From NCBI GenBank assembly GCA_964590495.1, contig CAZPWQ010000006.1:1-64000 (forward strand): 64,000 bases of DNA, written 5' to 3'. Source of the stretch: CAZPWQ01 sp964590495 (GTDB taxonomy: Bacteria > Bacteroidota > Rhodothermia > Balneolales > Balneolaceae). The position numbers and the translations under genes were made by a program. Under the pieces are notes generated by a model, which was not told the DNA's origin, did no database searches, and saw nothing but the letters and a program-made list of their open reading frames with translations. Below are positions 1 through 7,103 of this stretch, piece after piece; position 1 is the stretch's first letter; each line of letters opens with the position of its first letter.

Positions 1-474
1 GATATTTATAACCCTACTACAATTATAAACTAAATTTATTCATGAAAAGTATATGACACAAGATAAGGATTAAATAAGTAGGCAGTATCTTATTTTCCAG
101 TTAATATTTTTTATTAGAAACGGCAGCTAGTTAAATGAAAGATCGGATAGTTGCACTTGCTCTGTAATGCAGCCGATAATAAGATGTTGCTTCTGCCATA
201 TGGATGATCCCGAAAGCGTTCGGGAGACGCCGCCCGGAAAACTACCGGGACTCCACTCTAAATGACGCCGTTGGTTGAGTTTTGGGGCAATTAATAAAAT
301 ACTACCTACTTGTCATTCCGAGCGAAACCGCCGGCAGGATATATATTGTAAGGCTGGTCCTTTAACGGCGGTGAAGTTGAGGAATCTCATCCGTTCTAAA
401 ATGGCAGTTATTCAATGAAAAGTTCGATAAGTTATACTTACTAACAATTTCAACGTTGAAAAAATCTTTCTTTA
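1..474. other. Intergenic region with hairpins and a dispersed repeat, no gene seen
   Basis: I see no convincing gene here. The left part is AT-rich. Around 209-225 there is a short inverted repeat (CCCGAAAGCGTTCGGGA) and next to it CCCGG/CCGGG arms at about 235-252. From 311 to 390 lies a copy of the TGTCATTCCGAG...GAGGAATCTC element that recurs elsewhere in the window. No clear promoter for the next gene could be picked out, although the AT-rich 430-474 stretch is the natural place for it. Confidence 0.5.
311..390. repeat. Dispersed TGTCATTCCGAG...GGAATCTC element, single arm
   Basis: The stretch begins TGTCATTCCGAGCG and ends GAGGAATCTCAT. This is the same word pair seen at 2039-2205, 32981-33138 and 44446-44621. 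Here only one arm is visible, with no inverted partner. Elements with these words are common between genes in many bacterial genomes; they are non-coding and their function is unknown. Confidence 0.5.
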
Positions 475-1986
475 ATGATTAAAAGAATATATAAAGCAAT
501 ACTTCTCTTACTCTTATTTACCGTTCCCGGAAAAGCACAAAGTATGTGGGATTGGCACATCACCGGTGGTTCAATCGTTGACGGTACCGGTGAAGAATCT
601 TATCGTGCTGATATCCTGGTCCGGTCTGATTCCATTGGCTTTATCGGAGATGTCGATAGTGATTCCATTAAAGCTGGGAATACCATCGACGCTTCGGGTA
701 AGATTATATCACCCGGTTTTATTGATGTCCACGCGCATGGCAATCCGTTAACAACACCTGAGTTTCACAATTTCCTTGCCATGGGTGTGACAACCATTGT
801 TTTGGGACAGGATGGTTCTTCACCGGCGGACAGTTTTCTGTCGGATTGGTACGAGGAAATATCGGGAATACGGCCGGCAGTAAATATTGCTGCTTTGTCC
901 GGACACGGAACCATCAGGGGCAAGATCGGTGCAGATAAAAGCCCGGCAAACGACCGGGAATTGCACCGAATGGAAGAGTTGCTGGAAAATGATCTGCAAG
1001 CCGGAGCTTTCGGTATGAGTACGGGACTTGAATATGTGCCCGGTATGTATGCTGACCGTAATGAACTTCAGCGTCTTGCGAAAACGGTTGGGAAATATAA
1101 TGCCGTTGTAATGAGTCACATGCGAAGCGAGGATGATTCAATGATAGAGGTTTCGCTTGATGAACTGGCGGCGCAGGGTAAATATGCCAGAGTTCATGCA
1201 TCGCATCTGAAGGTTGTATACGGAGAGGGAGCCGGAAGGGCGGAGGAGATATTGAAATATATTGAGTCATTCCGGGAAGTGGGCATTGATTTTACGGCGG
1301 ATATCTATCCCTATGCCGCCAGTTTTACGGGGATCGGCATCGTTTTTCCCGATTGGGCAAAGACAGAAAGTGAATGGCGGCAGGCGATGCAGGAGCGTCC
1401 GGCTGTTCTCCGAAGATATCTGGCCGACAAGGTAGAGCAGCGGAACGGACCCGGTGCCATTTTGTTCGGTTCAGGTGAACATGCGGGAAGTACATTGGAA
1501 GAAGTATCCGAAAAAACAGGAATAAAGGCTATCGATCTGTTGCTTGAAATGGGTCCGAAAGCAGCTTCGGCAGCCCATTTTGTCATGAATGAGGAACTTC
1601 AGGACCGAATTGTGCCGGGCGAAAATGTTATGATCAGCTCCGACGGGAGTCCCACGATGAGGCATCCCCGCGGCTACGGGAGTTTTGCCAAAGTAATCAG
1701 GCGCTATGTCAGAGAACAGCAGTCTCTTACTATTGAAGAGGCGGTTTATAAGATGAGCGGCTTGCCGGCAAAAACGCTGGGTCTGGAGAATCGTGGAACT
1801 GTCAAAACCGGAAATGCTGCCGATCTGTTGATTTTTGATCCTGAAGAAGTAAGAGATGTAGCTACATTAGAAAATCCGCATCAGCTTGCGGAGGGATTTG
1901 ACTGGATTATGGTTAACGGCAGGATCGCCCGTGAAGAAGGCGAATTCGAAGAGGAGAAATATGGTATTGTTTTGAAGAGGAAATGA
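475..1986 (+). CDS. Exported N-acyl-D-amino-acid deacylase family amidohydrolase
   Basis: A 503-residue protein of the D-aminoacylase branch of the amidohydrolase superfamily, which hydrolyses N-acyl-D-amino acids or related amides. The first ~22 residues form a lysine-rich start plus leucine stretch ending in KAQS, a signal peptide, so it probably acts in the periplasm. The metal site is visible as DVHAHGN (His86, His88), then SHMRSE, HASHLK and ISSDGSP with the following HPRGYGSF, all in family order. Length is normal. One oddity: classical D-aminoacylases carry a metal-bridging Cys in GNCG after the GVTT motif, while this protein has GQDG (Asp113). Exact substrate is therefore uncertain; a dipeptidase-like or D-glutamate-type deacylase role is possible. 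It stands alone, with repeats on both sides. Confidence 0.88.
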   Translation: MIKRIYKAILLLLLFTVPGKAQSMWDWHITGGSIVDGTGEESYRADILVRSDSIGFIGDVDSDSIKAGNTIDASGKIISPGFIDVHAHGNPLTTPEFHNFLAMGVTTIVLGQDGSSPADSFLSDWYEEISGIRPAVNIAALSGHGTIRGKIGADKSPANDRELHRMEELLENDLQAGAFGMSTGLEYVPGMYADRNELQRLAKTVGKYNAVVMSHMRSEDDSMIEVSLDELAAQGKYARVHASHLKVVYGEGAGRAEEILKYIESFREVGIDFTADIYPYAASFTGIGIVFPDWAKTESEWRQAMQERPAVLRRYLADKVEQRNGPGAILFGSGEHAGSTLEEVSEKTGIKAIDLLLEMGPKAASAAHFVMNEELQDRIVPGENVMISSDGSPTMRHPRGYGSFAKVIRRYVREQQSLTIEEAVYKMSGLPAKTLGLENRGTVKTGNAADLLIFDPEEVRDVATLENPHQLAEGFDWIMVNGRIAREEGEFEEEKYGIVLKRK

Positions 1987-2038
1987 ATATTAGCCGCGGA
2001 TTTACACGGATTTAATGGATTTGATTAAAGCACCACCT

Positions 2039-2205
2039 TGTCATCCTGAGAGAAGGCTTCAGCGTTTTTCTGAAGTCTGAACCGAAGGATCTCCCGGAAT
2101 AGAGCTGTGACTTGTGAGCGGAGTTCCCTACCATGTAAGTAGCCAGGTTATGGAGATCCTTCTTTCCTCGTGCCGAACCTCCGGTTCGACACGCTCAATC
2201 AACCA
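2039..2205. repeat. Dispersed inverted element (TGTCATCCTGAG / GGATCTCC ... GGAGATCC)
   Basis: The left arm reads TGTCATCCTGAGAGAAGG and then GAAGGATCTCC; the right arm carries GGAGATCCTTC near 2152-2164, its reverse complement. A separate GAACC/GGTTC hairpin follows at about 2188. The same architecture occurs at 32981-33138 and 44446-44621. It could fold as a long hairpin at the RNA level. Confidence 0.6.
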
Positions 2206-2297
2206 CCTCTGGTGGTATTTGAAACAGTGATTCCGATGATGTAAAAGTTGTTTATAAAGTTAAAACAGAGCTGAGTTCTTTAATTATTTTTCTCAAT

Positions 2298-2326
2298 TTT
2301 GAAAAGAATCCTCCAGGATCTATAAT
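2298..2326 (+). promoter_or_regulatory. Putative promoter for the small gene at 2367
   Basis: TTTG at 2298-2301 and TATAAT at 2321-2326 are separated by 19 bases. The TTTG box and spacing fit Bacteroidota-type promoters, while the downstream box also matches a general -10 hexamer. It lies about 40 bases before the start codon of the next gene, which has a clear Shine-Dalgarno. Confidence 0.4.
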
Positions 2327-2366
2327 AAATTTTCGCAAATTCTGTTAATACCGAAAGGAGCAAATC

Positions 2367-2711
2367 ATGTATTTCCTGTTAATGACTGTCTTACTAAGCG
2401 GAACAAATCCTGATTCAGCGGACATGAATCAAGAACACAGGAAAAATACCCTCACTTATTTTTTGTCTGATACCCTTGATTTCCCATTCAATAAACTAAC
2501 ACCGGATACGAACCTCGTAGAAATGCCGGTTTACAAGCCTCACCTTTTAGATCCCGGAATGCCGGTCTTTAAACCGCCGAGGGATATGGAATTTAATATG
2601 CCGGTAATCGGAAGAAAAGGTGAAAAATCTCAGGGTCCACTCTTCCAGTTTCCCGACTCAACTGAAAACCCGTTGAAGAAGCGGCCATCCGGTATAAATC
2701 GTGACGATTAA
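2367..2711 (+). CDS. Small hypothetical protein with repeated MPVxKP motif
   Basis: A 114-residue protein that I do not recognise. The start is well supported: GAAAGGAG lies about 6 bases before the ATG, and a promoter-like pair sits upstream. The first ~12 residues are hydrophobic (MYFLLMTVLLSG), a short signal or anchor. The middle carries two near-repeats, EMPVYKP and GMPVFKP, and a third looser copy, NMPVIGRK, so the mature part is likely proline-rich and extended. Its last 54 bases overlap, tail to tail, a small gene on the other strand. It may be an envelope protein; no function can be named. Confidence 0.6.
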   Translation: MYFLLMTVLLSGTNPDSADMNQEHRKNTLTYFLSDTLDFPFNKLTPDTNLVEMPVYKPHLLDPGMPVFKPPRDMEFNMPVIGRKGEKSQGPLFQFPDSTENPLKKRPSGINRDD

Positions 2712-2834
2712 AAGAATTCCGGTGAGCCAAAAAAGGTAGGCAGGCTTAATCCACCTCGCTTCTTCGTTATAGTACTGAGTAATAAGTGCACTGAAAAACG
2801 TGCCGAGAGTTATTCCAAAGAGAAAATAAAACAT
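2658..2834 (-). CDS. 58-residue two-helix membrane protein downstream of sucD
   Basis: A short reading frame begins at ATG (2834-2832) with GGAGG four bases upstream and ends with TGA at 2658. The product is 58 residues with two hydrophobic stretches: residues ~1-19 (MFYFLFGITLGTFFSALIT) and ~31-47 (PAYLFWLTGILLIVTIY), joined by a short polar loop with YYNEEARW. It starts 44 bases after the sucD stop on the same strand, so it may be co-transcribed. Its 3' end overlaps the convergent gene at 2367-2711 by 54 bases. I do not recognise the family. The hydrophobic pattern and good ribosome site make it likely real. Confidence 0.6.
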   Translation of the reverse strand: MFYFLFGITLGTFFSALITQYYNEEARWIKPAYLFWLTGILLIVTIYTGWPLLQRVFS

Positions 2835-2878
2835 GAGCCTCCGGCAATAAGGCGAGAACGACCGATCCTCACCGGTTA

Positions 2879-3748
2879 TTAAAAGATCAATTCTTTAAGC
2901 GTAATACCAATTTCAGCGGGACTGTCGACCACCGTTACTCCCGCTTCCCGCAGAGCTTTTTTCTTGTCTTTCGCTGTTCCCTGTCCGCCGGAAATAATTG
3001 CACCGGCATGTCCCATACGCCGGCCGGGAGGTGCTGTACTTCCGGCGATAAAGGCCACAACAGGCTTATCTACGTTTGCTTCAATATAAGCAGCTGCTTC
3101 CTCCTCAGCCGAGCCCCCGATTTCGCCGATCAATACGATTGCCTCGGTATCGGGATCGTCCTGGAATAATTTTACAGCGTCGGTATGTGTGGTGCCAATT
3201 ACAGGATCACCGCCAATTCCGATGGCTGTACTTTGTCCAAGTCCCGCCTTGGTGAGCTGATCCACTGCTTCATAGGTGAGCGTACCGGAGCGCGAGATCA
3301 ATCCCACCTTGCCCGGTGTAAATATATTGCCGGGCATAATGCCGATTTTAGCTTCCCCGGGTGTAATAACACCGGGACAATTTGGCCCGATGAGCGTCGC
3401 ATTGTGACTCTTTACGATCTGCTTTGCAACGATCATATCTTTCACCGGAATACCTTCCGTGATACAAATGATAACCTCTATTCCTGCAAAAGCAGCTTCG
3501 GAAATTGCATCACCTGCAAAGGGCGGTGGTACAAAGATAACCGAAGTATTGGCATTTTCTTTTTCAACAGCATCAGCTACCGTATTGTAAACCGGCAGGT
3601 TCAGGTGTTTTTGTCCACCTTTACCCGGTGTAACACCCCCCACAACATTGGTGCCGTATTCTATCATCTGTTCGGCGTGAAAGCTGCCTTCGCTTCCTGT
3701 TATTCCCTGTACAATTAATCGTGTTTCATTTCCAACCAGTACGCTCAT
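2879..3748 (-). CDS. sucD: Succinyl-CoA synthetase (ADP-forming) subunit alpha
   Basis: SucD pairs with SucB to interconvert succinyl-CoA and succinate with ADP/GDP phosphorylation in the TCA cycle, in the cytoplasm. The 289-residue length is typical. The N-terminal CoA-binding Rossmann part shows GITGSEGSFHAEQM and the VTPGKGG loop. The active-site histidine that is transiently phosphorylated is His247 in GRRMGHAGAI, followed by the SGGQGTAKDK loop, and GIGGDPVIGT is also present. No sucB lies next to it, so the two subunits are encoded apart here. The Shine-Dalgarno is weak. A 58-codon membrane protein gene follows closely. Confidence 0.96.
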   Translation of the reverse strand: MSVLVGNETRLIVQGITGSEGSFHAEQMIEYGTNVVGGVTPGKGGQKHLNLPVYNTVADAVEKENANTSVIFVPPPFAGDAISEAAFAGIEVIICITEGIPVKDMIVAKQIVKSHNATLIGPNCPGVITPGEAKIGIMPGNIFTPGKVGLISRSGTLTYEAVDQLTKAGLGQSTAIGIGGDPVIGTTHTDAVKLFQDDPDTEAIVLIGEIGGSAEEEAAAYIEANVDKPVVAFIAGSTAPPGRRMGHAGAIISGGQGTAKDKKKALREAGVTVVDSPAEIGITLKELIF

Positions 3749-3825
3749 GAACTAATGGATGAGTTAAATTTATGGGTTAATATGAGTCGGTGGGAATATA
3801 CCCACAACGATATGATTTGGCAAAG

Positions 3826-3988
3826 ACAATGATCAATGAACAATGATCATTGAACAGTGTGTCAGTGACCAGTTGACTCATGTTTACTCATTACGCGTCA
3901 CGCATTACGTATTCATATTCTTTACTATTATAACTATCTTAATAAAGGCTTTTTTGATCATTGTTCACTGAAACACTGTTCACTGTTT
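3826..3988. repeat. Period-7 intergenic tract (AATGATC, TTACG words)
   Basis: From about 3826 the sequence moves in 7-base steps: AATGATC, AATGAAC, AATGATC, ATTGAAC, and later TTACGCG, TCACGCA, TTACGTA. A second block at 3953-3988 (TGATCATTGTTCACTG...) carries the reverse complement of the same words, so the two could pair. The tract runs to within a base of the dnaG start codon. Related tracts occur at 30991, 55093 and 58539. Confidence 0.55.
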
Positions 3989-5989
3989 ATGATTCCCGAT
4001 GAAAAAAAAGAAGAGGTTCGCGATGCGGCTGATATAGTTGAGGTAGTGGAAGACTATGTGAAGCTCAAACGATCCGGACGCAGCTGGAAAGGATTATGCC
4101 CTTTCCATGACGAGCGTACGCCTTCTTTTCATGTGACTCCGGACCTCGGTATATATAAATGCTTCGGGTGCGGGGAATCGGGCGATGTTTACAATTTTGT
4201 CATGGAGATGGAGGGGGTAGGTTTTATGGAGGCGATGCGTTCCCTGGCCGACCGCTATGGTGTTTCACTGCCGGAAGAGGAGGACCCGGAATTTGATGAA
4301 GAGCACCATGAACGCGAAGGAATTTACCATGCTCTGAAATATGCAGGACTGTTTTTCTACCGGCACCTGGTGGAAAAGGATGAAGCTCAGATAGCACGGG
4401 ATTATTTAAAGAAGCGTGGATATAACCGGCCGATTATAAAAAAATACGGCCTCGGTTATGCTCCGAAGGGCGATAACAGCCTCTACAGAGCGGCGATAGA
4501 TTCCGGTTTGAACGAAGAATACCTGCTTGGGGCCGGATTAATTAAACCCAGCAAGCGAGGTGACGGGTATTACGATGCCTTTCGCGGGCGGCTGATGTTT
4601 CCCATTTTTAATCCCTCGGGAAAAGTTATCGCTTTTGCCGGACGTGTGCTGGGCAATGAAAAAACAGCTAAATATATTAACTCGCCGCAGACAAAAGTTT
4701 ATAACAAAAGCGAAGTTCTGTATGGGATCAACTTTGCAAAAAATGAGATCCGGAAAGCTGATGAAGTAATACTTGTTGAAGGATACACTGATGTTATCTC
4801 CCTGCAGCAACATGATATAAATAATGTGGTGGCTTCCAGTGGTACCTCTCTTACTCCTCAGCAGATGAAGCTGTTACACCGGTACGGTAATACGATTACC
4901 ATGATCTACGATTCCGACTCTGCCGGTCAGCGTGCTATGAAAAGGGGTATCAATATAGCCCTGCGGGAGGGGATGGATGTAAAACTGCTGGAGCTGCCCG
5001 AAGATGAAGATCCCGACTCATTTGTTCGTCAGTTCGGCAGGGATTCTTTTCTGGAAATGTTAAAAGAGGAATCGGAAGATTTCCTTACCTACCAGGTCCA
5101 CAAAGCGAAAGATGAGGGACGCTGGGAGGATCCGACCGAAAAAAAGAAGGTAATATCCGAAGCGCTGGAAAGTATAGCGCATATGCCCGACCAGGTTTCA
5201 CGGGAGACCTTCATTCAGCACCTGAACAAAAAAGCAAAAGTGGGCGACCGGGCACTGTTTGATGAGCTGGGTAAAATCAGGAAAGACCTGAAGCAGGAAC
5301 GGGAGCGCGCGAAACGAAGAGAAAAGCGCCGGGAAGAACGTAACAGGTCACAGAGTGCCCCGGCTCCGCATACTGTCGGATTTAATGAGCAAAGAAAGAA
5401 GGTGGAAAAAGATAAAGAACCGGTAGCTTCCAAAAAACGTCCCAATTATGAAAAGGAGCTCATTCGCCTGATGCTGATGTACGACCGTGATATGATCGAT
5501 TATATAGGCTCCCTCTGTAACGAGCAGCAGTTCGAGGATGAAGAACTTCGTCACTTTTACGAGGATATTATCGAACGGTATAAAGAAGAAGAGGAAGTAT
5601 CTGTTGAACATTACGCCAACAGGGAACATCCCTACCCACAACTGGTTGGAGAAGTTGCTTTGGAAGAGCATACGGTAAGTGACCGACACCATGAAAAAAT
5701 AGGAATACAGTACAAGCGTGATAAGAATCCCTATAAAACGGCAAAAGGAGCCCTGAAAGCATTGAAAATGCATTATCTGGACCGCCTGCAGGTGGATCTG
5801 TATAAGCGCTATGATTCTGCCGACGGGGATGAACGTAGAAAGGTTATGAAGGCGATGAAAGAAGCCGGGCGGCAGCGAACGCTTCTTCAGCAGTCACCTC
5901 TTGATGAGCTGTTTCCAGACCCTGAATCTGATTCCGCTCAACGTGTCTCAGAGAAGGTTTTCAAATATAAAATGAAACATGAGGAGTAA
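3989..5989 (+). CDS. dnaG: DNA primase
   Basis: DnaG makes RNA primers at the replication fork. The 666-residue protein starts with the CHC2 zinc finger, whose ligands are Cys37, His40, Cys58 and Cys61 in CPFHDER...YKCFGCGESG. The TOPRIM catalytic core follows, with VILVEGYTDV (the acidic Glu) and YDSDSAGQRA (the DxD pair). After ~residue 420 comes a charged linker rich in Arg, Lys and Glu, then a C-terminal helicase-interacting region. The start fits the family N-terminus (IPDEKKEEVRDAADIVEVV); no good Shine-Dalgarno is visible because a period-7 repeat tract lies directly upstream. Confidence 0.96.
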   Translation: MIPDEKKEEVRDAADIVEVVEDYVKLKRSGRSWKGLCPFHDERTPSFHVTPDLGIYKCFGCGESGDVYNFVMEMEGVGFMEAMRSLADRYGVSLPEEEDPEFDEEHHEREGIYHALKYAGLFFYRHLVEKDEAQIARDYLKKRGYNRPIIKKYGLGYAPKGDNSLYRAAIDSGLNEEYLLGAGLIKPSKRGDGYYDAFRGRLMFPIFNPSGKVIAFAGRVLGNEKTAKYINSPQTKVYNKSEVLYGINFAKNEIRKADEVILVEGYTDVISLQQHDINNVVASSGTSLTPQQMKLLHRYGNTITMIYDSDSAGQRAMKRGINIALREGMDVKLLELPEDEDPDSFVRQFGRDSFLEMLKEESEDFLTYQVHKAKDEGRWEDPTEKKKVISEALESIAHMPDQVSRETFIQHLNKKAKVGDRALFDELGKIRKDLKQERERAKRREKRREERNRSQSAPAPHTVGFNEQRKKVEKDKEPVASKKRPNYEKELIRLMLMYDRDMIDYIGSLCNEQQFEDEELRHFYEDIIERYKEEEEVSVEHYANREHPYPQLVGEVALEEHTVSDRHHEKIGIQYKRDKNPYKTAKGALKALKMHYLDRLQVDLYKRYDSADGDERRKVMKAMKEAGRQRTLLQQSPLDELFPDPESDSAQRVSEKVFKYKMKHEE

Positions 5990-5996
5990 TAAGGAA

Positions 5997-6139
5997 TAGA
6001 AGGCTTTGCAAAACCTACCATGTCATGCTGAACTTGTTTCAGCATCTCTTGCGGTGATCACTTTAGAAGCTTTTAACCTATTTTTTGCAATAGACCCTGA
6101 AATAAATTCAGGGTGACACGGGTTTTGCAAAGCCCTCTA
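5997..6139. mobile_element. MITE-like element with 19-bp terminal inverted repeats
   Basis: The ends are TAGAAGGCTTTGCAAAACC (5997-6015) and, inverted, the same with one change at 6121-6139; the inner 14 bp are perfect. Inside lie TGTCATGCTGAAC...TTCAGCATCTC and CCTGAAATAAATTCAGG followed by GTGACA, so an inner TGTCAT...TGACA pair is nested within the outer ends. At ~143 bp and without a reading frame it resembles a small non-autonomous mobile element. No flanking direct repeat is obvious. Confidence 0.5.
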
Positions 6140-6205
6140 ATAAGTATTAAGTAATGAGTTCTCTGTCCCTGAAATTTCATTACTGACCATTTTATAAAAA
6201 AATCG

Positions 6206-7024
6206 ATGTCTGACTATCAAAAAGAGCTTGAAGTTGCAAAGAAAGCGGCCGGTGTAGCCGCTGAATTAATCCGCGGATATCATTCCGATAATAACTTTAC
6301 GGTTGATTTCAAAGGCAAGAACGACCTGGTTACGGATGCTGATGTTGCCGCGGAAAAGAAAATTATTTCTATTATTGAAGAGGCATTTCCGGATGACCAG
6401 ATATTGGCTGAAGAAACTGCCAGTGACCGTATTTCAATACAGGAGCGAACGTGGCTTATTGATCCTATCGACGGCACTACAAATTTTGCCCATGGTTTCC
6501 CGGTGTATTGTGTTTCCATTGCCATGTGGGAGGAGGAATCTCCTAAAGTGGGTCTTGTTCTGCAGGTGCCGATGGATGAATGCTTTACCGCAGTTGCAGG
6601 TGAAGGTGCCTGGTTGAATGACAGGGAAATCCATATTTCAGGTCTTGAGGATCCTAAAAATGCATTGATTGTAACCGGCTTCCCTTATACCGATCTCAGT
6701 CTGGTCGATAACTATCTGGAATACTTTCGCATGCTGATGCATAATACACAGGGCATCCGGCGACCCGGCGCGGCTTCCTATGATCTGTGCTGTGTAGCCT
6801 GTGGACGGTTCGAAGGCTTTTACGAGTACTCGCTCAGCGCCTGGGATGTAGCCGCAGCAAGTTTGATTATAAAAGAAGCCGGAGGAATTGTTACCGACTG
6901 GAAAGGCGGGGAGAACTGGCTGTTCGGTGAGCGTATTGTTGCGGGAAATGAGCCGGTTCATAAGTTTTTACTGGAGGGTATCAATAATTATTTTACAAAA
7001 GAAGAGATCGAGTCCCGGATATAA
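6206..7024 (+). CDS. suhB: Inositol monophosphatase family protein
   Basis: A 272-residue Mg2+-dependent phosphatase of the inositol monophosphatase/SuhB family, which hydrolyses myo-inositol-1-phosphate or related sugar phosphates in the cytoplasm. Metal-binding residues are visible: Glu70 in LAEETA, Asp86 and Asp89 in IDPIDGTTNFAHG, and the late Asp in SAWDVAAASLIIKEAGG. Length and motif order are standard. Gene symbol is by family similarity; in some bacteria the same fold serves as 3'(2'),5'-bisphosphate nucleotidase (CysQ), but the DGTTNF signature and length favour SuhB. It sits between dnaG and a sensor kinase with no tight operon link. Confidence 0.88.
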   Translation: MSDYQKELEVAKKAAGVAAELIRGYHSDNNFTVDFKGKNDLVTDADVAAEKKIISIIEEAFPDDQILAEETASDRISIQERTWLIDPIDGTTNFAHGFPVYCVSIAMWEEESPKVGLVLQVPMDECFTAVAGEGAWLNDREIHISGLEDPKNALIVTGFPYTDLSLVDNYLEYFRMLMHNTQGIRRPGAASYDLCCVACGRFEGFYEYSLSAWDVAAASLIIKEAGGIVTDWKGGENWLFGERIVAGNEPVHKFLLEGINNYFTKEEIESRI

Positions 7025-7103
7025 CTAATTGCTTCTTTCTGTTAAATAGCACACTTTACAATTACTCTTATTTGATATCCGGATTTTAGAATCTTTTCTA
7101 AAC

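Larger units (their letters stand above)
1987..2366. other. Intergenic region: CGGAT-word tract, inverted repeat element and promoter
   Basis: No gene is seen. Just after the upstream stop codon, 1993-2026 carries GGAT words about every 9-10 bases, a pattern that recurs near 17737, 52795 and 56889. It is followed by a two-armed TGTCATCCTGAG element at 2039-2205. The right end (2298-2366) holds a plausible promoter and ribosome binding site for the next small gene. Confidence 0.6.

Noticed and set aside
3185..3718. 177-codon frame on the plus strand inside sucD
   Set aside because: It is fully antisense to a clear sucD with conserved motifs, has no ribosome site and a Cys/Arg-rich composition typical of shadow frames.
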